NCBI GenBank assembly: GCA_029260675.1
Contig: JAJDCV010000298.1
Location: forward strand, 1 to 18,219
Reading direction: 5' to 3'
Length of the DNA stretch: 18,219 nt
Source: Phycisphaeraceae bacterium
GTDB taxonomy: Bacteria; Planctomycetota; Phycisphaerae; Phycisphaerales; Phycisphaeraceae
Shown here: positions 1 to 5,737 of the stretch, piece after piece
Position numbering within the stretch: position 1 is the stretch's first letter
Layout of the letters: each line of letters begins with the position of its first letter
Program-made: the position numbers and the translations under genes
The notes under the pieces: model-generated
Database searches by the model: none
Seen by the model: only the letters and a program-made list of their open reading frames with translations
Told to the model about the DNA's origin: nothing

Positions 1-5
1 CATAT

Positions 6-60
6 ATCAGAGCCGCGTCGCCCTCGACGCGGACCGCCGTGAGGGCACGGCGGCTCTGAT
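6..60. repeat. Two-hairpin inverted-repeat element downstream of preA; possible bidirectional terminator or REP-like element
   Basis: An outer 7-bp stem (ATCAGAG at 6-12 with CTCTGAT at 54-60) encloses two perfect 8-bp hairpins. Hairpin 1 is CCGCGTCG at 13-20 with CGACGCGG at 25-32, loop CCCT. Hairpin 2 is CCGCCGTG at 34-41 with CACGGCGG at 46-53, loop AGGG. Only A33 and the loops are unpaired, so the fold is a compact three-way junction. The two loops are complementary to each other and could kiss, or the strand could refold into one long hairpin. There is no T-run on either side, so a classical intrinsic terminator is not shown. It starts 34 bp after the preA stop. The pairing is directly visible; a terminator or dispersed-repeat role is inferred. 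Confidence 0.6.
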
Positions 61-93
61 CTTGCTGTCATTTGTGCGCATCAAGAATGCCCG

Positions 94-1224
94 CTAGTTA
101 CTCCCCAACGCATCCGACTGCTTGACGAAATCGTCACCCGACCACTCGGCGTCCTTGGCGACCATCTTCTTCTTGGCGGAGGCGGCTTTGGCGTCGGCCT
201 TGGCCTTCGCTTGGAGCTCGACCAGGTGGGCGTGGGTGGTGAAGTACTGGACGCTGTGGCCCTTGAAGTCGTCGATGGTGGCGAAATCGTGTTTGTCCAT
301 GAAGGCGGCGAGCTGCTCGCACATGTCCTTGACCATCGCGTAGCCGTATTTCATCACGCCGGTGCAGACCTGGACGGTGTCGCTGCCGAGCAAAATAAAC
401 TGTGCCGCGTCGTCGCCGGTCTCGACCCCGCCGATGCCGGAGAGGGTCCGCCCGGGGTACTCTTCCTTGATCACCTTGGCGATCTCCATGCACATCCGCA
501 GCGCGATCGGGCGCACGGCTTTACAAGAGTACCCACCCGGGGTGGTGTAGCCCTCGACGCTGGGCTCGGGGCGCAGGGTGTCGAGGTTGACCCCGATGCA
601 GCTTCGGATCGTGTTGATCGCGGCGATGCCGTCGCAGCCGGCCTTGAGCGAGGCGCGGGTCGGGTCTTCGATGTGGGTGACGTTCGGGGTCATCTTGGCC
701 CAGACCGGGATCTTGGTTGCGCCCATCACCCAGCCGCAGACCTCTTCGAGGATCGCGGGATTCTCGCCCATCGCAGCACCCATCTTCCGCTCGGGCAGGC
801 CGTGCGGGCATGAGAAGTTCAGCTCGAATGCGTCGACGCCACAGTCCTGGCAACGCTCGACGATCTCGATCCAAGCGTCCTTATTAAACTCTTCCATGAT
901 CGAGGCGATCAGGATGCCGTCGGGGTATTTGTCTTTGAGCTGCTTGAACTCGTCGATCCAGACATCGAAATCGCGGTCGGAGATCAGCTCGATGTTTTCC
1001 CAGCCGAAGATGTCCTTGCGGTCGTTGCCACGCAGTCGGCCGTAGCGCGGGGCGACGTTGATAACCTTCGAGGCATCGAGGCTGACGGTCTTGGCGATCA
1101 CCGCACCCCACCCTTCGTCAAACGCCTTGCCGATCACGTTCGCATTAGTTCCGGGAGGGCCCGAGCCGATCACGAAGGGGTTGGGCATTTTCAAACCGTT
1201 GACGGTTACGCTCAGGTCGGCCAT
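94..1224 (-). CDS. preA: Dihydropyrimidine dehydrogenase catalytic subunit PreA, form without ferredoxin domain
   Basis: A 376-residue FMN-dependent TIM-barrel protein of the dihydroorotate/dihydropyrimidine dehydrogenase family. It should reduce uracil or thymine to the 5,6-dihydro form in the cytosol, with PreT passing electrons from NAD(P)H. The active-site loop NFSCPHG (136-142) carries the expected Asn136 and Cys139, matching Asn668/Cys671 of mammalian DPD. KMTPNV (177-182), AAINT (201-205) and SGIGG (262-266) are further FMN or substrate segments of the family. E. coli PreA ends in a two-cluster 4Fe-4S domain. Here the last 40 residues are Ala/Lys-rich with no CxxCxxC motif. The ATG is preceded by GGAG at 6 nt spacing. 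It is the last gene of the leftward operon visible here. No preT is in the window. Confidence 0.9.
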   Translation of the reverse strand: MADLSVTVNGLKMPNPFVIGSGPPGTNANVIGKAFDEGWGAVIAKTVSLDASKVINVAPRYGRLRGNDRKDIFGWENIELISDRDFDVWIDEFKQLKDKYPDGILIASIMEEFNKDAWIEIVERCQDCGVDAFELNFSCPHGLPERKMGAAMGENPAILEEVCGWVMGATKIPVWAKMTPNVTHIEDPTRASLKAGCDGIAAINTIRSCIGVNLDTLRPEPSVEGYTTPGGYSCKAVRPIALRMCMEIAKVIKEEYPGRTLSGIGGVETGDDAAQFILLGSDTVQVCTGVMKYGYAMVKDMCEQLAAFMDKHDFATIDDFKGHSVQYFTTHAHLVELQAKAKADAKAASAKKKMVAKDAEWSGDDFVKQSDALGSN

Positions 1225-1249
1225 GGGTATCTCCAGCGATCAGATTCAA

Positions 1250-1281
1250 GAATATTGACAGGATGACAGGATGGACAGGAT
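1250..1281 (+). repeat. Left inverted repeat of the GxxExxY cassette
   Basis: Three exact GACAGGAT octamers lie at 1257-1264, 1265-1272 and 1274-1281, after the leader GAATATT (1250-1256). The last octamer ends in the first base of the GxxExxY stop codon (complement of 1281-1283). It matches the right repeat in inverted orientation at 22 of 25 core positions, and at 27 of 32 with the leader. Confidence 0.75.
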
Positions 1282-1673
1282 CATGATGATGCGCCTGGTC
1301 GGGGACACAACTCCCTGACTTTGCGTTTCAACTCCACACGCGATTCCCCGAAGTTTATTAGTAAGCCAACCGGAAGGCCGGTGGCGGTCAGATAATTAAC
1401 AAGCTGAACCTCATGCGCCGTTACGAGTTTTGTAACGGACTTCAACTCCACGATAACCGTTTCCTCGACAACGATATCCGCAACGAAATTACCCACCACA
1501 TGTTCATTGTAATGCACAACAATCGAGACTTGTGATTGACAGGATAACCCGACTTCTTCCAACTCGATCAACATGCATTTTTCATACACGGATTCAAGGA
1601 AACCGTGCCCCATACGATTATGCACCGTATAAGCCGCCCCGATGATCTGCTTAGTCAGGCTTTGATGATCCAC
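1281..1673 (-). CDS. GxxExxY family protein (PD-(D/E)XK-like fold), single-gene cassette cargo
   Basis: A 130-residue protein with the family signature G24-F-L-E27-S-V-Y30. It also has a nuclease-like core: D66 in FVADIVV, E76-L-K78 in IVELKSV, and Q90 in HEVQLVNYL. These fit the PD-(D/E)XK arrangement (Pfam PDDEXK_3-type), so a Mg-dependent nuclease or a degenerate relative is likely; the biological role is not established. The start is GTG at 1673. The only nearby Shine-Dalgarno-like string, AGGA, lies inside the right inverted repeat about 10 nt upstream, so the repeat seems to supply the ribosome site. Lower GC than its neighbours and flanking inverted repeats suggest acquisition. It has no evident part in pyrimidine catabolism although it lies in that operon. 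Family call is firm; function is open. Confidence 0.88.
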   Translation of the reverse strand: MDHQSLTKQIIGAAYTVHNRMGHGFLESVYEKCMLIELEEVGLSCQSQVSIVVHYNEHVVGNFVADIVVEETVIVELKSVTKLVTAHEVQLVNYLTATGLPVGLLINFGESRVELKRKVRELCPRPGASS

Positions 1674-1682
1674 GATTATCTT

Positions 1683-1714
1683 ATCCTGTAAATCCAGTCA
1701 TCCTGTCTACATTC
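1683..1714 (-). repeat. Right inverted repeat of the GxxExxY cassette
   Basis: On the minus strand this reads leader GAATGTA (1714-1708), then GACAGGAT (1707-1700), GACTGGAT (1699-1692), T (1691) and TACAGGAT (1690-1683). Order and spacing are the same as in the left repeat. The innermost octamer contains the AGGA that is the likely ribosome-binding site of the GTG start at 1673. Confidence 0.75.
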
Positions 1715-1720
1715 CTGCCT

Positions 1721-3109
1721 TTATGGCTTACTTCCTGCCTCGCCCAGCACCTCGTCCAGCACAGCGAGAAGGAAGTCGGCGTCGTCTTTGTTGATGCACA
1801 TCGGGGGCTTGATGCGGAGGGTGTTGCCGAAGAGCCCGCCCGTGCCGATGATCAGGCCGCGGTCGCGGCAGAGTTCCATGACGTCGGCGGCCTGGGCGGT
1901 GGCTGGGGTCTTGGCCTTGCGGTCGGTGACCAGTTCGATGCCGAGCATCAGGCCCATCCCGCGGACCTCGCCGATCAGGTCGTGCTTGTCCTGCATGGCC
2001 TGGAAGCCCTGCTTGAGGTACGACCCGATCTTGTCGGCGTTCTGCTGGATGCCTTCCTCTTCGATGACTTCCAGTGTCGCCAAACCCTGGGTCATGCTCA
2101 CGGGGTTGCCGCCGTAGGTATTGAAGTGGATCTTGTTGGCCATGTTCTTGGAGATTGCTTCGGTGGTGGTCATCGCACCCAGCGGCGAGCCGTTGCCGAT
2201 GCCTTTGGCCATGGTGATCATGTCGGGCTGAACATCGAAGTATTGGTGCGACCAGAAGTGCTTGCCGGTGCGTCCGAACCCGCCCTGGACCTCGTCGGCG
2301 ATGCAGAGCCCGCCGTGCTGACGGACGATGTCGTAGACCACTTTGAAGAAATCCTTAGGCGGCACGACCGTCCCGCCGACGCCCTGGATCGGCTCGCCGA
2401 TGAAGCAGGCGATCTCGCCGGGGGTCTGGTACTGGATGACGTTCTTGATGTCGTGGGCGCACTTAAGATCGCACGACGGGTATTCCAGGCCGTACGGGCA
2501 GCGGTAGCAATACCCGGGGTGGGTGTGGGCGACGTGCAGGCTGGGGTTGGTCTTGAACTTCCAGTTCCCGTGCGCGGTGAGCCCCATGGGGACGGACGTC
2601 CCGCCGTGGTAGCCGTTGCGTTGGGCGATAACGTCCATGTTCCCGGTGTGCTCCCGGCAAGACAGGATCGCGATCTCGTTGGCCTCGCTGCCGGAGTTGG
2701 TGAAGTAGCTCTTATCAAGCGGGCTTCCCTGCGGATCATTGGGCATCTTGGACGCGAGCTTCTCGGCAAACTGGGCGATCGCGGGGTGCAGGTAGATCGT
2801 GGTGGTGTGCTGGAGCGTGTTGTTCTGGGCCTTGACCTTCTCGATGATCTTCGGGTGGCAGTGCCCGACACTGACGGTGACGATCCCCGCGAAGGCGTCG
2901 AGGTAGCGTGTGCCCTTCTCGTCCCAGACGTACTGCATCTTCCCCTCGACGATCATCATGGGGGACTTGTAATACGTCAGCACCCCCGGCGAGACATACT
3001 GGCTACGCAGCGCGATGACTTCCTCGCGCGACGGGCCGGTGTAGGGCGTGGGCTTGTGGTCGCACACGGGGAGCGAAAACGTCTTGGGTTGTGATTGGGT
3101 TGTGCTCAT
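1721..3109 (-). CDS. Class III PLP aminotransferase, AGXT2-like (beta-alanine / 3-aminoisobutyrate transaminase)
   Basis: A 462-residue cytosolic fold-type I enzyme. Family motifs, numbered from the chosen start: SGSEANE (139-145, PLP phosphate contact), NGYHGG (165-170), IADEVQGGFGRTG (270-282, Asp272 contacts the pyridine N) and MAKGIGNG (300-307, Lys302 forms the Schiff base). The sequence is closest to what I know of the alanine-glyoxylate aminotransferase 2 group, which accepts beta-alanine and 3-aminoisobutyrate. That fits the pathway step yielding malonate semialdehyde or methylmalonate semialdehyde. ATG at 3109 has AAAGGA 7 nt upstream and gives the family N-terminus. An in-frame upstream start at 3178 would overlap the permease and is not favoured. 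A Cys-rich segment (PGYCYRCPYG, then SCDLKC) sits mid-protein. Substrate is inferred from context. Confidence 0.87.
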   Translation of the reverse strand: MSTTQSQPKTFSLPVCDHKPTPYTGPSREEVIALRSQYVSPGVLTYYKSPMMIVEGKMQYVWDEKGTRYLDAFAGIVTVSVGHCHPKIIEKVKAQNNTLQHTTTIYLHPAIAQFAEKLASKMPNDPQGSPLDKSYFTNSGSEANEIAILSCREHTGNMDVIAQRNGYHGGTSVPMGLTAHGNWKFKTNPSLHVAHTHPGYCYRCPYGLEYPSCDLKCAHDIKNVIQYQTPGEIACFIGEPIQGVGGTVVPPKDFFKVVYDIVRQHGGLCIADEVQGGFGRTGKHFWSHQYFDVQPDMITMAKGIGNGSPLGAMTTTEAISKNMANKIHFNTYGGNPVSMTQGLATLEVIEEEGIQQNADKIGSYLKQGFQAMQDKHDLIGEVRGMGLMLGIELVTDRKAKTPATAQAADVMELCRDRGLIIGTGGLFGNTLRIKPPMCINKDDADFLLAVLDEVLGEAGSKP

Positions 3110-3164
3110 ATCGAATTCCTTTGCGTCCGTTTTCCGCCCTCTATTGCTATTGTATCCGGCCCGG

Positions 3165-4682
3165 CTATTGATCAGCACCTTTTTCGAGCGAGACTGATTT
3201 AGGGATCAGGACGCTTGGTTTGAGTCCTCGCTGCTCGGGTGTACCCGGGATCAGGTTGTCCAGAATGAGCCCCAGGATCGCCGCCACCGCCATCCCGGTT
3301 GATCCGATCGCCACCACGACGCCCTTCATGCCGTCGGTCAGGTGCGACAGCAACGGCTCGACGGTGGGCTTGTACACCGCCAAGGTTTGCCCGACCTGCA
3401 TCCCATCCGTCGAAGCGACCGAGGCAAAATATGCAGGGACACTGAGCCCCATAAACAGGCTAAACCCGGCGATGAACAGGTTGCGGTCGCTCATCAGATC
3501 ACACTTGGCCAACTGCTGGACACCGACCGCGGCGATCAACCCGAACATCACACAGTACAACCCCCCCACCACCGGCTGCGGGATCGCGGCGGCAAATGCG
3601 CCAAACTTCCCAAAGAACCCCAACAGGATCAGGATCACCGCACCGATCTGCACGACGTACCGCGAGCCGACCTTGGTCAGCCCGACCAGGCCGACGTTTT
3701 CTGAATAGCTGGTTGAGCTGAACCCACCGAACACGCCAGTAAGAAAGCAGCCGACCCCTTCGCAGCCGATCCCCCGTGAGATCTGCTTGGGCGTCGGGTC
3801 GCCGCCGCCGGCCATCTGCGAGCAGGCGTGGTAGTCGCCGAACGATTCGATCATCGACGCCAGGTAGCCAGCGATGACCGCGATGATGAATCCGATATGA
3901 AACTTCGGATAGCCCCAGGGGAAAAACACCTGCGAAGGGTCCGTCCGTACCCAGGGGCTTGATTCAACAGCCGAGATGTTGACGAAAGACGGGTCGCCTT
4001 CTTCGTAGACCCCAGCGGCTGTGAGCAGCCAACACAAGGTCACCACAAAGACGATCGCCGAGAGGATCGGGAACAACCGGAACAGCTTGTTCTTGCGCGA
4101 CAGTACCAGCGAAAACACAATGACCAGCAGCATCGTCAGCCCCGAGATCGACCAGTCGGTCCCGGCCTTGGGCGCGCCGTGCTGGAACAACGCCAGCCCG
4201 ATCAGCATGATCACCGGCCCGACCACGACCGGCGACAACAGCTTACGCAGCCAGCCCATCAGCCCGCTGAAGCCGATCGTCATCTCGACCAGCGCGCCGA
4301 CCATGACCGCGCCGGCGATGTACTGCATCATCATCGCGCCGTCGCCGCCCATCCCGCCGTCGGCGGTCGATTTACCCACCACCGCGATGATCCCGAAGAA
4401 AGCGGCGATAAATGAGAACGACACCCCCTGGATGATCGGCAACCTCGACCCGAACGTCGCCTGGATGAACGTCGCCACCCCGCTGCAGAGCATGACCGAC
4501 GAAATCAGCAGCGCAATCTGCTCAATACTCATCCCCATCGCCGGGCCGAATAACAACGGGATCGAGACCGTCGAACCGAACATCGTCAGGACGTGCTGGG
4601 CCGCCAGGACCGTGGCGCGCAGCGGCGGCGGCTTGTCGTCCAGGCCGTAGATGATCTGATTCGTTGCGAGGTCGCTGCTCAT
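3165..4682 (-). CDS. NCS2 family nucleobase permease (uracil/xanthine or related)
   Basis: An inner-membrane transporter of 505 residues with about 12-14 hydrophobic spans, of the nucleobase:cation symporter-2 / SLC23 family. TM8 carries ASMIESFGDYHA with Glu279, and the signature loop SENVGLVGLTK carries Glu328, the positions of the substrate-binding glutamates in UraA. The GDYHAC and ENVG...TKVGSR stretches resemble the eukaryotic SLC23-like branch more than E. coli UraA. ATG at 4682 is preferred (weak AGAG upstream); a TTG start at 4697 would add five residues but has no Shine-Dalgarno. In this operon it most likely imports uracil or thymine. It lies between the beta-ureidopropionase and the aminotransferase, 55 bp before the latter. 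Family is sure; exact substrate is not. Confidence 0.88.
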   Translation of the reverse strand: MSSDLATNQIIYGLDDKPPPLRATVLAAQHVLTMFGSTVSIPLLFGPAMGMSIEQIALLISSVMLCSGVATFIQATFGSRLPIIQGVSFSFIAAFFGIIAVVGKSTADGGMGGDGAMMMQYIAGAVMVGALVEMTIGFSGLMGWLRKLLSPVVVGPVIMLIGLALFQHGAPKAGTDWSISGLTMLLVIVFSLVLSRKNKLFRLFPILSAIVFVVTLCWLLTAAGVYEEGDPSFVNISAVESSPWVRTDPSQVFFPWGYPKFHIGFIIAVIAGYLASMIESFGDYHACSQMAGGGDPTPKQISRGIGCEGVGCFLTGVFGGFSSTSYSENVGLVGLTKVGSRYVVQIGAVILILLGFFGKFGAFAAAIPQPVVGGLYCVMFGLIAAVGVQQLAKCDLMSDRNLFIAGFSLFMGLSVPAYFASVASTDGMQVGQTLAVYKPTVEPLLSHLTDGMKGVVVAIGSTGMAVAAILGLILDNLIPGTPEQRGLKPSVLIPKSVSLEKGADQ

Positions 4683-4716
4683 CTGGGTCTCTGCCAATAC
4701 ACGTTACGTCACACCC

Positions 4717-4761
4717 CTGGGCGCGCAGCGCCAGCGGGTCCACGGTCGGCCGGGGCCGTGG
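4717..4761 (-). other. Two hairpins in the gap between the beta-ureidopropionase and permease genes
   Basis: Directly after the beta-ureidopropionase stop, CCACGGTC (4740-4747) pairs with GGCCGTGG (4754-4761) with one wobble. A second hairpin follows: CTG-GCGC against GCGC-CAG with a bulged G (4717-4734). No T-run follows. It may partly terminate, or protect or process the operon mRNA; nothing more is shown. Confidence 0.35.
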
Positions 4762-5631
4762 TTACAACTGAACGATCGGGCCGTAGGTCTCGGGCCGACG
4801 GTCGCGGAAGAACTGCCAGGTGTTGCGGACCTCGCGGATCAGGTCGAAGTCCATGTCGGCGATCAAGATGTCGTCGCCGTCACGGCAGGCTTCGGCCACG
4901 ATCTTGCCTCGTGGGTCACAGAAATAGCTCTGCCCGTAGAACTCGCCGATGTTCCAGGGTGCCTCCGTGCCGGGGCGGTTGATCGCGCCGACGAAGTACT
5001 GGTTCGCCACCGCGTGGGCCGGCTGCTCGAGCTTCCAGAGGTATTCGCTCAACCCGGCGACGGTGGCCGAGGGGTTGAAGATAATCTCGGCGCCGTTGAG
5101 GCCCAGGCACCGGGCGCCGTCCGGGAAGTGCCGGTCGTAGCAGATGTAGACCCCGACCTTGCCGATCTTGGTGTCAAACACGGGGTACCCCAGGTTGCCC
5201 GGGCGGAAGTAGAACTTCTCCCAGAACCCGGGGTTGCAGTGCGGGATGTGGATCTTTCGGAACTTGCCTAAATAGGTGCCGTCGGCGTCGATGACCGCGG
5301 CGGTGTTGTAATAGACCCCGGTCATGTCCTCCTCGTACATCGAGACGACCAGCACCATCTTGTGCTTCTTGGCGAGGTCCTGCATCAGTCTTGTGGTCGG
5401 GCCGTCGGGGATCGGCTCGGTGAGGTCGTACCACTTGATGTCCTGCTCGGCGCAGAAGTACGGGCCGTAGAACAATTCCTGCAGGCAGACGACCTGGGCC
5501 CCCTTGTCGGCGGCCTGGGCGATCATGTCGACGTGTTTGTCGATCATGGCCTGCTTGATCTTGGCGACCGGAGAAGTGGCAGGCTCACAGAGGGTGGCCT
5601 GGATCAGTGCACCACGGACGATTCTTGCCAT
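4762..5631 (-). CDS. Beta-ureidopropionase (N-carbamoyl-beta-alanine amidohydrolase), nitrilase superfamily
   Basis: A 289-residue C-N hydrolase that should cleave N-carbamoyl-beta-alanine to beta-alanine, CO2 and ammonia in the cytosol (and the methyl homologue from thymine). The nitrilase triad is in place: Glu52 (LQELFYGPYF), Lys126 (KFRKIHIP) and Cys164 (VYICYDRHFPDGAR). The C-terminal half, with GNLGYPVF, GAEIIFNPSAT and AINRPGTE, resembles the eukaryotic-type enzyme. N-carbamoylputrescine amidohydrolase is the nearest alternative; the neighbours decide against it. ATG at 5631 has AGGAG 8 nt upstream and gives the normal family length. A longer in-frame opening to 5817 would run into the divergent gene and is rejected. 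It is the first gene of the leftward operon. Confidence 0.88.
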   Translation of the reverse strand: MARIVRGALIQATLCEPATSPVAKIKQAMIDKHVDMIAQAADKGAQVVCLQELFYGPYFCAEQDIKWYDLTEPIPDGPTTRLMQDLAKKHKMVLVVSMYEEDMTGVYYNTAAVIDADGTYLGKFRKIHIPHCNPGFWEKFYFRPGNLGYPVFDTKIGKVGVYICYDRHFPDGARCLGLNGAEIIFNPSATVAGLSEYLWKLEQPAHAVANQYFVGAINRPGTEAPWNIGEFYGQSYFCDPRGKIVAEACRDGDDILIADMDFDLIREVRNTWQFFRDRRPETYGPIVQL

Positions 5632-5737
5632 TTGCCTGACTCCTGAAATAACCCATATGAAACTACGCAGTTTACCATATAATGAAAGATTCCATATGCG
5701 TCGATCCGGAAGATTTTTGGCGAAAGAAGGAAGCATC
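5632..5737. promoter_or_regulatory. Divergent control region between the beta-ureidopropionase operon and mmsA
   Basis: A short AT-rich gap in GC-rich surroundings. CCATAT occurs three times in the same orientation (5653-5658, 5675-5680, 5692-5697). Between the first two lies a dyad, AAACT-ACGC-AGTTT (5660-5673), inside a looser symmetric frame with ATAT on both sides. A perfect TATAAT (5678-5683) could serve rightward transcription of mmsA. On the opposite strand TATATG (5681-5676), with TCGACG 17 bp upstream, could serve the operon. The two -10 boxes overlap, so one regulator at the dyad could control both directions. No regulator gene is in the window. All promoter calls are by eye. Confidence 0.5.
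5660..5673. promoter_or_regulatory. Candidate operator dyad
   Basis: A perfect 5-bp inverted repeat, AAACT/AGTTT, with a 4-nt centre. It lies just upstream of both candidate -10 boxes of the divergent pyrimidine-catabolism promoters. It would suit a small dimeric repressor; which one cannot be told. Confidence 0.35.

Larger units (their letters stand above)
1250..1714. mobile_element. GxxExxY cassette bounded by octamer-array inverted repeats
   Basis: A unit of about 465 bp holds one gene (GxxExxY, 1281-1673) between inverted ends at 1250-1281 and 1683-1714. Each end is three GACAGGAT-type octamers in the same 8-8-1-8 spacing. The interior is visibly AT-richer than the flanks: the 60 bases at 1501-1560 are about 42% GC, against about 68% at 2281-2340 in the adjacent aminotransferase. 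The unit sits between the aminotransferase stop (1721) and the preA start (1224), where the rest of the operon has short, compact junctions. No target-site duplication is visible and no transposase is encoded, apart from the predicted nuclease-fold protein itself. Mobility is inferred from boundaries and composition. Confidence 0.55.

Noticed and set aside
1240..1725. Target-site duplication around the GxxExxY cassette
   Set aside because: The bases just outside the two inverted repeats do not match. The 9-bp direct repeat TTCCTGCCT (1712-1720, 1732-1740) is on one side only and partly within the aminotransferase end.
1982..3094. A 370-codon open frame on the plus strand opposite the aminotransferase
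   Set aside because: It mirrors a gene with complete PLP motifs, gives a low-complexity Asp/Val/Gly/Leu-rich protein without family motifs, and is typical of antisense frames in GC-rich DNA.
3110..3164. Internal promoter before the aminotransferase (TACAAT on the minus strand)
   Set aside because: There is no convincing -35 at a suitable distance and the gap is normal for an operon junction.
3110..3178. N-terminal extension of the aminotransferase to 3178
   Set aside because: It would overlap the permease stop and lacks family similarity; the ATG at 3109 has a good Shine-Dalgarno.
5504..5737. N-terminal extension of mmsA to 5504 or 5696, and of the beta-ureidopropionase to 5817
   Set aside because: The extensions would make the divergent genes overlap and would cover the AT-rich promoter region. 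Starts at 5738 and 5631 have strong ribosome sites and give normal family lengths.
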